The notes beneath the pieces are model-generated. The model made no database searches, had not been told where the DNA came from, and was given only the letters and a program-made list of their open reading frames with translations. A DNA stretch of 64,000 nucleotides, taken from the NCBI RefSeq assembly GCF_019351405.1, contig NZ_JAHWZX010000011.1:57759-121758 (forward strand). Reading direction: 5' to 3'. The position numbers were made by a program, and so were the translations under genes. The stretch comes from Stakelama flava (GTDB lineage Bacteria; Pseudomonadota; Alphaproteobacteria; Sphingomonadales; Sphingomonadaceae). Of the stretch, positions 53,292 through 62,252 are shown piece by piece; the first letter of the stretch is position 1; the number at the start of each line of letters is the position of its first letter.

Positions 53292-56200
53292 ATGGTGTTG
53301 CATATTAAATCTGAATTTGAGAAATCTGGTCGCAGAATTGGGGACAGAGCCAGCAAGCGATCTACAATCAAATATGGATTTGGCGTATGCAGCGCCGTGC
53401 TCGCAGCAGCAACCATGCTGCCGTGTGCCAATGCCCAGACAGCCACGCCCAATCTGGTAAGCGCATGTTCGGGCGTCAGCCTTCCGCGATCCGCGGTCAC
53501 CGATATCATGAGCCCCGTCATCACCGGCGTGGCCGATCCTGTTCAGGGAACGGTCAATTCGCTGCTGGGTGCTCTGACGCTGGTGGGAATCGATCCACTC
53601 AGCATCGACACCACGCAATTGCTAACCGATGCCGCGAACGGTGATCCGATTACGCTGCGCGTCCTCAACACCGACGGTACGATCGTAGGGCCCACCGATC
53701 GGTGCGACCTGCAATCGGACTCCTATTCGCTGGATACCGAAGGGGGCATTTCCATCGGTGGCAACCGCATCACCGGGTTGGGAACCAATGGTCAGGATGC
53801 CGTCGCGGGAGAAGAAAATTCGATCGCTTTCGGCAACCTCGCTACTACGGATGCGACTGCGGTCAATTCGATCGCGATGGGCACCAGCGCCAGCGTGGGT
53901 GCCAATGCAACCGGAGGGTTGGCATTGGGATCGGGCAGCAGCGTGACCGCCGCCAACAGCATTGCGCTCGGCGCGGGCAGCGTCGCGGATCGCGGGCCGC
54001 TTACCGGATATACCGCCTTCGGCCTGTCGGGGACGCAGGATTCGGCAGGAGAATTGTCTGTCGGCGTGATTGGAGCGCCGCGCCAGATAACCAACGTCGC
54101 GCCGGGCTCTTCGCCGACCGATGCGGTCAACGTGGCCCAGCTGACGAGCGTCGCCGCACAGATCGGCGATGTCGCAGGCACCGCTGTGCTGTACGACACC
54201 GCGGCCCAGGATCAGGTCACGCTTGCCGGTGCGGATGGCACGACGATTTCCAACGTGGCGGAGGGGACGCTCTCGGCGGACTCCACCGATGCGGTGAACG
54301 GGAGCCAGCTTTACGCGACCAACAACCGGGTGGATGACAACAGCAGCTCGATCACCAACCTGACGACGAACATTCAGAACGGCGCGGCGGGTCCGGTGCA
54401 GTATAGCGATGCGGCGACCCCCGACCAAGCCAATGGCGGGACCCCGACCAACGACCTTGCGCTGGTCGGCGCGGCGGATGCGCCGGTCGGGCTGCACAAT
54501 GTCGCCGATGGCGATGTGAGCACGGGATCGACCGATGCGGTCAATGGCGGCCAGCTCTTCGATGTGAGCAGCGGTCTCGACGCGCTGGCCGGACTTGCGG
54601 TGCAATATGACGATGCGGGCCAGACCAGCGTCACGCTCGGCACCGCCGGAACGCCGGTTGCGGTGCGCAACGTGGCGGACGGCACGCTCTCGGCGGACTC
54701 CACCGATGCGGTGAACGGGAGCCAGCTTTACGCGACCAACAACCGGGTGGACGACAACAGCAGCTCGATCACCAACCTGACGACGAACATTCAGAACGGC
54801 GCGGCGGGTCCGGTGCAGTATAGCGATGCGGCGACCCCCGACCAAGCCAATGGCGGGACCCCGACCAACGACCTTGCGCTGGTCGGCGCGGCGGATGCGC
54901 CGGTCGGGCTGCACAATGTCGCCGATGGCGATGTGAGCGCTGGATCGACCGATGCGGTCAATGGCGGCCAGCTCTTCGATGTGAGCAGCGGGCTCGACGC
55001 GCTGGCCGGACTTGCGGTGCAATATGACGATGCGGGACAGACCAGCGTCACGCTCGGCACCGCCGGAACGCCGGTTGCGGTGCGCAACGTGGCGGAAGGG
55101 ACGCTCTCGGCGGACTCGACCGACGCGGTGAACGGGAGCCAGCTTTACGCGACCAACAACCGGGTGGACGATAACAGCAGCTCGATCACCAACCTGACGA
55201 CGAACATTCAGAACGGCGCGGCGGGTCCTGTACAGTATAGCGATGCGGCGACCCCTGACGAAGCCAATGGCGGGACCCCGACCAACGACCTTGCGCTGAT
55301 CGGCGCGGCGGATGCACCGGTCGGGCTGCACAATGTCGCCGATGGTGATGTGAGCGCTGGATCGACCGATGCGGTCAATGGCGGGCAACTCTTCGATGTG
55401 AGCAGCGGTCTCGACGCGCTGGCCGGACTTGCGGTGCAATATGACGATGCGGGCCAGACCAGCGTCACGCTCGGCACCGCCGGAACGCCGGTTGCGGTGC
55501 GCAATGTGGCGGAAGGGACGCTCTCGGCGGACTCAACCGATGCAGTGAACGGGAGCCAGCTTGCCGGTTTCGGAAGCAGCGTGGCGACCGCGATCGGCGG
55601 AAACACAGTGTATGATGCATCGCTCAACCAGCTGCTGACCGACATTGACTTTGAAGGCCTGAGCTATTCGAGCATTCAGGAAGCCGTTGCCGCAATTGAT
55701 GCTTCGATCAGCGACGGTTTGGACAGCCCGTATTTCCGGGTGCAATCCGAGCGCGGCCCTGCCACGGTGAGTGCGCAGGACAGCATGGCGATCGGCCCGG
55801 AGGCGGAGGCGTCGGCAGCCAACAGCGTCGCGCTGGGTTCCGGTGCGGTAGCCAACCGGGGCGGGCAGGCCGACTATACCGCGCTTGGCCTTGGCACTCC
55901 CCAGACATCGGTAGGCGAGGTGTCCGTCGGCACACAGGGCGCAGAACGCCAGATCACCAATCTGGCGGCAGGATCGGCAGCGACCGACGCGGTCAATGTC
56001 GCCCAGTTGCAGGGCGTTGCCGACCAGGTGACCGCGATCGATTCTTCCAGCGTTCAATATGACGATGCCAGCCACAGCACGATCACGCTGGATGGCGGCA
56101 CGGGCGGAAGTACGCTCACCAACGTCGCGGCGGCATCGTTGACGGAAGGTTCCACCGACGCGGTCAACGGCTCCCAGCTTTATCAGACCAACGTCAATGT

Positions 56201-57125
56201 CGCGAACAACAGCAGCGCGATCAGCAATCTTGCGAACAGCATTTCGAATGGTGGCACGGGACCGGTTCAATATTCGAATCCGTCCACACCTACCGTTCCT
56301 AACGGCGGAGTGAGGAGCAACGATGTAACTCTGGTGGGCGCCGATGACGGGTCTGTGGCGCTGCACAATGTCGGCGACGGTTCGATTTCGGCAGGCTCCA
56401 CCGACGCGGTCAATGGCGGGCAGGTCTATGAGCTGGCGCTGACAGCGGTGAACGCGGTTTCCTATGACACCGACGACGATGGCAACCGAACCAATTCGAT
56501 CACGCTGGAAGGCGGAAATGCGTCGGAAGCGGTGGAAATCCATAACGTGGCCGACGGCACCGTCGCGGAAGGATCGACCGATGCGGTAAACGGCAATCAG
56601 TTGAATGAAACCAATCAGGCCGTGGCAAATGCGCAGTCGACCGCAAACGCTGCGATGTCGAGGGAGCAGAATGCCGTACACTATGTGACATCCGCCCATA
56701 ATGAGGTTGCCCTGGGCGGGCAGGATGCGGACAACCCGGTTGAAGTGCACAATGTTGCGCCCGGTGTTGCGGCGACCGACGCTGTCGATGTGCAGCAGAT
56801 GAACGATGGTCTCGCCAGTGCGATCGATACCGCCAACAGCTATACCGACGCCCGGTTCGCGGCACTTGATTATGATATCAAAGACGTTCGCCGCGACAAT
56901 TATGCCGGGACCGCAGGGGCGCTCGCTACAGCAGGCCTTCCGCAAGCCTATATCGCCGGCAAGGGAATGATCGCCATCGCGGGTGGAACCTATGGCGGAG
57001 AATCGGCCGTAGCGTTCGGCTTTTCGAAGGCGATGACGGACCAGCATAGCGTGGTGAAACTGAGCGGCAGCTATGATTCGCGCGGGCGGGCCGGGGCGTC
57101 CGCCGGGTTCGGCTATCAGTTCTGA
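53292..57125 (+). CDS. Trimeric autotransporter adhesin (YadA/Hep_Hag type)
   Basis: 1277 residues. A long signal peptide (about 50 residues, ending PCANAQ) leads into YadA-head repeats (NSIAFGNLATTDATAVNSIAMG, NSIALGAGSVADRG), many neck motifs (STDAVNGSQLY, ATDAVNVAQL) and stalk segments. The C-terminal YadA anchor (residues about 1200-1277: DYDIKDVRRDNYAGTAGALA, GGTYGGESAVAFGFSKAM, ending AGASAGFGYQF) forms the trimeric pore. Residues about 322-757 hold three nearly identical 139-residue repeats. It mediates attachment or autoagglutination, fitting a plant-surface lifestyle. Confidence 0.93.
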   Translation: MVLHIKSEFEKSGRRIGDRASKRSTIKYGFGVCSAVLAAATMLPCANAQTATPNLVSACSGVSLPRSAVTDIMSPVITGVADPVQGTVNSLLGALTLVGIDPLSIDTTQLLTDAANGDPITLRVLNTDGTIVGPTDRCDLQSDSYSLDTEGGISIGGNRITGLGTNGQDAVAGEENSIAFGNLATTDATAVNSIAMGTSASVGANATGGLALGSGSSVTAANSIALGAGSVADRGPLTGYTAFGLSGTQDSAGELSVGVIGAPRQITNVAPGSSPTDAVNVAQLTSVAAQIGDVAGTAVLYDTAAQDQVTLAGADGTTISNVAEGTLSADSTDAVNGSQLYATNNRVDDNSSSITNLTTNIQNGAAGPVQYSDAATPDQANGGTPTNDLALVGAADAPVGLHNVADGDVSTGSTDAVNGGQLFDVSSGLDALAGLAVQYDDAGQTSVTLGTAGTPVAVRNVADGTLSADSTDAVNGSQLYATNNRVDDNSSSITNLTTNIQNGAAGPVQYSDAATPDQANGGTPTNDLALVGAADAPVGLHNVADGDVSAGSTDAVNGGQLFDVSSGLDALAGLAVQYDDAGQTSVTLGTAGTPVAVRNVAEGTLSADSTDAVNGSQLYATNNRVDDNSSSITNLTTNIQNGAAGPVQYSDAATPDEANGGTPTNDLALIGAADAPVGLHNVADGDVSAGSTDAVNGGQLFDVSSGLDALAGLAVQYDDAGQTSVTLGTAGTPVAVRNVAEGTLSADSTDAVNGSQLAGFGSSVATAIGGNTVYDASLNQLLTDIDFEGLSYSSIQEAVAAIDASISDGLDSPYFRVQSERGPATVSAQDSMAIGPEAEASAANSVALGSGAVANRGGQADYTALGLGTPQTSVGEVSVGTQGAERQITNLAAGSAATDAVNVAQLQGVADQVTAIDSSSVQYDDASHSTITLDGGTGGSTLTNVAAASLTEGSTDAVNGSQLYQTNVNVANNSSAISNLANSISNGGTGPVQYSNPSTPTVPNGGVRSNDVTLVGADDGSVALHNVGDGSISAGSTDAVNGGQVYELALTAVNAVSYDTDDDGNRTNSITLEGGNASEAVEIHNVADGTVAEGSTDAVNGNQLNETNQAVANAQSTANAAMSREQNAVHYVTSAHNEVALGGQDADNPVEVHNVAPGVAATDAVDVQQMNDGLASAIDTANSYTDARFAALDYDIKDVRRDNYAGTAGALATAGLPQAYIAGKGMIAIAGGTYGGESAVAFGFSKAMTDQHSVVKLSGSYDSRGRAGASAGFGYQF
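54256..55565 (+). repeat. Three 417-bp tandem repeats inside the adhesin gene
   Basis: The GGAGCCAGC landmark recurs at 54301, 54718, 55135 and 55552, exactly 417 bp (139 codons) apart, with only scattered base differences. The unit encodes neck-stalk-neck (STDAVNGSQLYATNN ... STDAVNGGQLFDVSS ... TAGTPVAVRNV). The near identity indicates recent duplication or ongoing homogenisation and likely copy-number variation. Confidence 0.92.
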
Positions 57126-57133
57126 CAACGCTT

Positions 57134-57163
57134 GCGGGGGTGTCCTGCGCAGGACACCCCCGC
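57134..57163. terminator. Perfect hairpin between adhesin and copper-type receptor
   Basis: GCGGGGGTGTCCTGC is followed immediately by its exact reverse complement (30-bp palindrome) between two convergent stops. No clear T tract, but position and strength suit a bidirectional terminator. Confidence 0.75.
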
Positions 57164-57192
57164 TCACGTTTTCGGCGAAGTGCTCGCTGAAC

Positions 57193-59274
57193 CTATATCC
57201 TCATACCTATTCGAACGAATGCCGATCGGCCGGGGGCCGGTAACCGTGCGCCCTCCGGCACGTCGGAATCGGTCACGCGATTATAGCCGGCAAGGTGTGG
57301 TGCATAACGTTTGTCGAACAGGTTCTCGACGCCCGCCGACAGGGTCACGCCTGGAATTGCGCCGAATTCGCCGGACAGGTTGAATATCGCATATCCATCG
57401 CTCGGTTCTTCGCCATTGGTGACCGAAACATGGTCCTGTTTGGCGTATCCCACGCCCTCGACCGTCAACGACCAGGGACCCGGAGCCCAGCTGAGGCCAA
57501 GCCGCACGTTCGGAGGTGCTATTCGGTAAAGATCGTCATCGATATCGCGTCGCTTTGCGCGAACATAGGTGGCGGTTCCATCGATCCGCAGCGGCCCCGC
57601 AATTCGAGTGCCGAAATCCAGATCCGCGCCATAGATTTCGGCATCGACATTGGCGAAACGCAACGGCGTGGAGTCGCCATTGACGTTTGCCACCATCTCA
57701 ACCGGAGTGTCGATCGTACCCGGCGTATCGTCATAGGGTACGCCCTGCACATAATCGTCGATCCGGCGATAATAAACAGACGGGCGTGCGTAAGCGCCCC
57801 CGCTGCGCCAGTCGATCCCTGCTTCCGCTATCCATGCCGTTTCCGGCATCAGATCGACATCGCCGACATAGACATTTCCATCGGCCAGTCCGCCGCTCAC
57901 CTTGATCGGCAGCCAGGAAAATCGTTCGACCGCATTGGGTACGCGCGTCTTCCTTGCCAGTGTCAGGCGGGGGGTAACATCGCCCTGCACCGACCAGAAG
58001 CGGGCGACCACATCGACCGTATCGTCGCGCCAGTCCCGATCGGCGGCGATAAATTGCTGGGCCAGCATCTGCGCGGCTTGCGGAAGCACCGGACCGATCA
58101 GCGGCGCACTCGCCGTCATCTCATGATGGTCGAACCGAGTGCCGACCTCACCTTCGACCGGGCCGAACGCTCCGCGCCATTCCAGATACGCGCCGACGCG
58201 GGTCTTTACGATGCCGGGGAGCGAATCGACATAGAATTGCGCGTTGTTCGGATTGGTTACGGTCGCGTCGCGATCATCGGTTTCGAAATCCGCGCCGAAG
58301 CCCAGATGACGTTCGGCCGAGCCAAGCGTAAAACTGGCATGGCCGGTGAAAGCGTCCGAAGACACGTTGGTGCGGCGATACATCATCGCTGAATCCGGGG
58401 CGCTGCGCAGGCTGTAATTGTCCATCGCGTGACGCACATTGGCATAGCCGAATGCGGTGTCGAGATGCAGCCGATCGGTCAGGTCCAGCCTGGCATGCAT
58501 ATTCGCGAACATGGTGTGGAAGAACAGGATATCCATCGGCAACGCGGGCGTTCCGGTATGGCCGGTATCCTGTTCGCGCAGCTCCAGATCGACCTGCCCC
58601 GCGGCGGTTCGCATTCCTGCCTGAACGCCATAGGTGTCGCGCGAATAGCTGGTGTCGCGAATGGTGCCATCGGGGAAGCGGCGGTCATCGCCTTCCTCAT
58701 GCGATCCGATCACGCCGAAGCGGAACCGGTCGTTGGAAAGACCCGCAATGCCACCTGCCGACCAGCCATCGTCGACCGAGCGATAGCCGGCGGAAAGATC
58801 GGCATGCGGTTCGAACGAAGCGCCTTTCGAAAAATCGACCGTCTTCAGTTTTGCGTCGAATCCTCCGCCCAGACCGGGGCCATCGCGCACCGGTGAAACG
58901 CCGCGATCGACGGTGATACTGTCGACCAGCGGCAATGGGGCATAGTGCAACGGCGGATCCATTGCATTGGGGCTGCCGGTCTGAAACCGCTGGCCGTCGA
59001 TACGGACCAGCAGCCGGTCGTTGGACAGACCGCGATATTGCAGCTGGCCCGACAGAGGACCATTCGCGGCGGCATCCGCACCGGGCAGACGCGCGGCGAG
59101 GCTCGCCGCGTCGGGCGTCAGATCGGCCTCGCTGGCTTCAACCGTGGCGTTGCCTTCATTATTCTGTCCGACGACGATGATGTCCGTCAGGGGATCGCTG
59201 GGCATGTTCTGCGCATGCGCGGCGAGCGGAAGGGCGAGTGCAAGCGTACTGCACCCGATTCGGCGAAAATGCAT
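57193..59274 (-). CDS. TonB-dependent receptor, copper-receptor-like (OprC/NosA group)
   Basis: About 693 residues from the ATG at 59274 (AAAGGAA upstream; signal MHFRRIGCSTLALALPLAAHAQ). The plug has DIIVVGQNNEG, LQYRGLSNDRLLVRIDGQRF and a Met/Pro-containing segment GSPNAMDPPLHYAPLPLV typical of the OprC/NosA copper receptors; the barrel ends FVRIGMRI. It is preceded by a DUF2946 gene rich in Met/His, the usual partner of copper receptors. Function is by resemblance and context; no copper-binding assay motif can be proven here. Confidence 0.82.
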   Translation of the reverse strand: MHFRRIGCSTLALALPLAAHAQNMPSDPLTDIIVVGQNNEGNATVEASEADLTPDAASLAARLPGADAAANGPLSGQLQYRGLSNDRLLVRIDGQRFQTGSPNAMDPPLHYAPLPLVDSITVDRGVSPVRDGPGLGGGFDAKLKTVDFSKGASFEPHADLSAGYRSVDDGWSAGGIAGLSNDRFRFGVIGSHEEGDDRRFPDGTIRDTSYSRDTYGVQAGMRTAAGQVDLELREQDTGHTGTPALPMDILFFHTMFANMHARLDLTDRLHLDTAFGYANVRHAMDNYSLRSAPDSAMMYRRTNVSSDAFTGHASFTLGSAERHLGFGADFETDDRDATVTNPNNAQFYVDSLPGIVKTRVGAYLEWRGAFGPVEGEVGTRFDHHEMTASAPLIGPVLPQAAQMLAQQFIAADRDWRDDTVDVVARFWSVQGDVTPRLTLARKTRVPNAVERFSWLPIKVSGGLADGNVYVGDVDLMPETAWIAEAGIDWRSGGAYARPSVYYRRIDDYVQGVPYDDTPGTIDTPVEMVANVNGDSTPLRFANVDAEIYGADLDFGTRIAGPLRIDGTATYVRAKRRDIDDDLYRIAPPNVRLGLSWAPGPWSLTVEGVGYAKQDHVSVTNGEEPSDGYAIFNLSGEFGAIPGVTLSAGVENLFDKRYAPHLAGYNRVTDSDVPEGARLPAPGRSAFVRIGMRI

Positions 59275-59369
59275 TACAGTTCCTTTCGTGCGGACGCGCC
59301 AGGCGCGCACGCGATAGCGGGATCACCCGCAAGACGGTTCGGGCGGCCAGGCGGCCGCCGGTTCAGCGT

Positions 59370-59780
59370 TCAGGCGAAAGGAAGTGCCGGTGGTCCCGTT
59401 TGCGGTGGCGGTGGGGCCGCCAAGCCCGCATGGCCGCGATCAAACGCGACATCGCGCCGCTCTGCGATATCGAGGGGGCGGGCGGCAATCGTCGGCGCCG
59501 GCGGCTCTGCCGGCGTATCGATGGCAAGACCCAGTGCGGCAAAGGGGCAGGGGTGGGAATGGCCGGAGGGATGGTGGCCTTTTCCATGGCGGCCATGGTC
59601 CATCGACTCCATGGTTCGCGTATCGGCGGTTCCATCGCATAGGGTTAGATAAACGCCATCGGCATGCACCGTTGGCATCCATCCCGAAGGGACAAGAACC
59701 CGCAGAAAAAGCGCGACCATGAACGTCGCGAAAAAGGCCGCCTTGAACAACGGCGATGCGGAAAAGGTCCGCTTGGTCAT
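59370..59780 (-). CDS. DUF2946 family protein, copper-associated
   Basis: 136 residues from the ATG at 59780. One N-terminal membrane segment (FKAAFFATFMVALFLRVLVPSGW), then the DUF2946 signature GVYLTLCDG, a His/Met cluster (MESMDHGRHGKGHHPSGHSHPCPFAALG) and a Pro-rich tail. The family is found beside TonB copper receptors and copper-resistance genes, and the cluster can bind Cu or another soft metal. It lies 95 bp upstream of the receptor on the same strand, probably one transcript. Confidence 0.75.
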   Translation of the reverse strand: MTKRTFSASPLFKAAFFATFMVALFLRVLVPSGWMPTVHADGVYLTLCDGTADTRTMESMDHGRHGKGHHPSGHSHPCPFAALGLAIDTPAEPPAPTIAARPLDIAERRDVAFDRGHAGLAAPPPPQTGPPALPFA

Positions 59781-59882
59781 ATCGCCCCACGGCAAAGGGG
59801 ACGCCGGTCCGGGCCAGGGGCGCCGTACACGCGTGCGTATGCGTCAGCCAATGCCATCAAAGCGCGTATTGGTCATCATGCG

Positions 59883-59912
59883 GCGCGCCACGTCGACCAG
59901 GACGTGGCGCGC
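59883..59912. terminator. Hairpin after the HU gene
   Basis: GCGCGCCACGTC pairs with GACGTGGCGCGC around GACCAG, 11 bases beyond the HU stop on the minus strand. Confidence 0.7.
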
Positions 59913-59923
59913 GCCGATCGGTT

Positions 59924-60199
59924 TCAGCCGTTCAGCCTGTCCTTCACCGCCTTGGCCGGGGTGAAGGCGAGCTTTTTCGAAGCCGCGATCTGAATGGTCT
60001 CGCCGGTCGAAGGGTTGCGGCCTTCGCGCGCCGCGCTTTCCTTAACCTTGAATTTGCCGAAACCGCCCACCGCGATTTCATCGCCCTTGGCTGCGGCATC
60101 GGTGATGGCGCCGAACACTGCGTCGACGATCTTGCGGGCATCCGCCTTGGCCAGGTCGTGATCGGCAGCGATCTGATCGGCGAGTTCTGCGGTGTTCAT
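59924..60199 (-). CDS. hup: HU family DNA-binding protein
   Basis: 91 residues from the ATG at 60199, preceded by AAAGGAGA. The typical HU sequence is complete: MNTAELADQIAADHDLAKADARKIVDAVF, the saddle GDEIAVGGFGKFKV and the DNA-arm GRNPSTGETIQIAASKKLAFTPAKAVKD. It compacts DNA and assists recombination and regulation. The longer frame to 60319 is not needed. Confidence 0.96.
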   Translation of the reverse strand: MNTAELADQIAADHDLAKADARKIVDAVFGAITDAAAKGDEIAVGGFGKFKVKESAAREGRNPSTGETIQIAASKKLAFTPAKAVKDRLNG

Positions 60200-60477
60200 G
60201 AAAGTATCTCCTTTTGACGATGAAGTTGCCCATATGAGCGATGTCACCGCACGTCCAGCTTCGCTGCAATGTATTTGCTTGCTCTTCGAGGGCAGTGAGG
60301 CAAGTCCTGCGAATATCATAGCGACGGGTCGTGCCGGGAAACTGTTTATCCGGCGTCTGGCGCTATGTAAGGCGAGGCTGTGCTATCGAACGAACGCCAA
60401 GACTTCCGCGCCGTACAGGCACCTTGGTGACCCCTACGGTACCGGCTCGCTCGATGGTTTGACGATCGGAGGCTATC
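60200..60477. other. Intergenic region between HU and the IS110 remnant
   Basis: No gene is supported. It contains the HU promoter region and probably the left flank of the degenerate insertion element. Confidence 0.5.
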
Positions 60478-61045
60478 ATGAGCCACTATGTTGGCTTGGG
60501 CGTGTCGCAGGAGATGGCGGCGATCTGCGCCATCGATGCATAATGGCAAAGGCTCTGTCGAGACCAGTGCGCTTCGATGCCGAAGCAGATTGAGATGGCG
60601 GTGCGCCATCGCGCTGGCGCCGAGGCGCGACTGGGTACCGAGACAAAACCAATAACGCGGTGGCTTGTTCATGAGCTGCGCGGCCGAGGATTCGATATTG
60701 TGTGTCTCGGTGCACGGCATGCACGCGCTGCGGCATCGGCATATTGTCGGTACTCGCCTATGTGAGCACGGTCGAGGATCGGCTCGGTTCCGACGATCTC
60801 GATCTGTCTGCGCGCACTGCGGACTTACGCCGCAGCATCTGGGGTCCGGGCGAACCGTATCGCTGCTGGGAGGATGGCCTGGCAGTCTGAAAAATTGCAA
60901 TTCCATTTCGTCGGTGTGGCGAACGAATGCTTGCCCAATGGGGCGATGATGTGGGTGACTGCGTAAGAGCGCCTTGGCACCCTTCATCCGCAAGAGAGCC
61001 CGTTGTGGTCCTTGCAAGCATTTGGGCTTCGTATCAGATGTTGCG
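60478..61045 (+). pseudogene. IS110-family transposase remnant
   Basis: Pieces of an IS110 transposase are scattered over shifted frames. MSHYVGLGVSQEMAAICAID (60478, ending in a stop) is the N-terminal RuvC-like start. EARLGTETKPITRWLVHELRG and GFDIVCLGARHARAA (about 60620-60735) are the second block. RFRRSRSVCAHCGLTPQHLGSG (about 60800-60870) is the Transposase_20 domain. EPVVVLASIWAS (about 60995-61030) echoes the C-terminal helix. The total is about half of a full element, so an internal deletion plus several frameshifts have inactivated it. Confidence 0.75.
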
Positions 61046-61276
61046 ACGGCACTGCTGAGCGAGGAGAGTGGGGGGTAGTCCAGTTTTTGTTCAGCTTATT
61101 CGCTTTTGCTGGCTTGCCGAAGATATTCAACTACTCGGCCAAGATCCTGCTTGAGATATAAAACATCGGGAATGGAGGAGAAAGTGTCATTAACGTCCTG
61201 TAGCTTGCGCTGGATCGGTCTGGACGATCTAATACCATATTGCTGCAGTGGGAGAGGCTGCGACGAAGGGGGTTAT

Positions 61277-61657
61277 GTGATCAGGCGCATTGTAATGGCG
61301 GGCGGTCTGGCGATCGCGCTGACGAGCGTGAGTTCGGCATTTGCGGCAGAGACGGTGACCTACACCTATGATGCCCGGGGGCGGCTGGTGAAGGTTGAGC
61401 ATAGCGGCGCGGTCAATAACAATGTCAAGACCGAGTACAGCCACGATAAGGCCGACCACCGCGCCAATGTGAAAATCACCGGGGTCGCGGGCGACCCGGC
61501 CGTCGCCGCCGGCATTCATAATCAGGATTCCCCTGCCGTCGGGACGCCAGTCGGTGTCCTCCTGCAGTTCACGCAGATACTGGAGCAAACGCGCCCAGTG
61601 CCGGTTCCCACCGACCCGCGGCCGCCGCGTGGTCTCGGACTTGCAGAGCGCGTCTAG
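61277..61657 (+). CDS. Truncated RHS-repeat exported protein
   Basis: A GTG at 61277 follows GGGGG and opens a signal peptide (VIRRIVMAGGLAIALTSVSSAFAAE). One RHS/YD unit follows (VTYTYDARGRLVKVEHSG) with the sphingomonad-type continuation NVKTEYSHDKADHRANVKITG. From about 61490 the translation changes character (many Pro, GTPVGVLLQF), and an open frame on the other strand begins there, so the gene was probably cut by a rearrangement. The natural C-terminus is missing. Confidence 0.55.
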   Translation: MIRRIVMAGGLAIALTSVSSAFAAETVTYTYDARGRLVKVEHSGAVNNNVKTEYSHDKADHRANVKITGVAGDPAVAAGIHNQDSPAVGTPVGVLLQFTQILEQTRPVPVPTDPRPPRGLGLAERV

Positions 61658-61966
61658 CACCGGGCGAAGGAAATCGCACACCGCCACGCGAGTGGTGCCT
61701 AACCGGCGGCATTCGTCCAACATGGCATGCTTCACGGTGCTGGGCGGAAGATCGTCCATGTCGGCGTAGGCGGGTAGGAGCTTAGCGATGTCCTCTCGGG
61801 TTTCTACATCCAGTGCGGTCCGGAGGCGGCGCCCGCCCGCGGCGTCTTGGGCCAAGCGGCTCTTCATAAGGGCGATCGCCTGCTCAAAGGCATCCTTTAC
61901 CAGTAGCGGACGTTCGCCGGACCAAATCCGAACGACGTGGTTTGATCGAAAGCAGCCATGCGCCAC
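61490..61966 (-). pseudogene. Fragment of an unrecognised protein-coding gene
   Basis: An open frame starting at 61966 encodes a hydrophilic, helical sequence (KDAFEQAIALMKSRLAQDAAG, ALDVETREDIAKLLPAYADM, LDECRRLGTTRVAVCDFLRPV) with protein-like composition. Its reading continues antisense to the RHS-type gene, so only the part to about 61490 is likely genuine. I do not recognise the family; an integrase or replication-type fragment is possible. Confidence 0.3.
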
Positions 61967-62252
61967 GTCGCCGGCTTGATGGGCGGCAAAGCGCCCTAAT
62001 TTCCGCCGTTCCTACTTCTGCAGCATATTCCCATAAGCGGTTATTCGCTGGAGTTGAGCTCGATGTGAATTTCCAGAGATGCGACGTGGACTGACATATT
62101 TTGATCTCTGGCTTGAGCATGGCTCCTCGACCCGAATAATCGCGAAAAGCGCGAATTCTCCACAGCCAGCGAATGGTGCAGATATATTGCATCAGTTTTG
62201 AAGCCGGGCACTCTCATTCTGCGCCGGACGGCTCTCGAACGTCCTGAAATCG
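61967..62252. other. Low-information junction DNA
   Basis: 286 bp, lower GC, with no gene I can support. A minus-strand stretch (TIRWLWRIRAFRDYSGRGAM) faintly recalls an IS6-type transposase start but is too degraded to call. Confidence 0.3.

Noticed and set aside
54256..55565. CRISPR-like regular repeats
   Set aside because: The 417-bp periodicity is in-frame protein repeats of the adhesin, not short repeats with unique spacers. No CRISPR array was seen anywhere in the window.
53622..57167. Two long minus-strand open frames (605 and 544 codons) across the adhesin
   Set aside because: They follow the adhesin repeats exactly and show no family features; shadows of a repetitive GC-rich gene.
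62041..62252. IS6-type transposase trace
   Set aside because: Only a faint resemblance over about 20 residues in one frame; could be chance.
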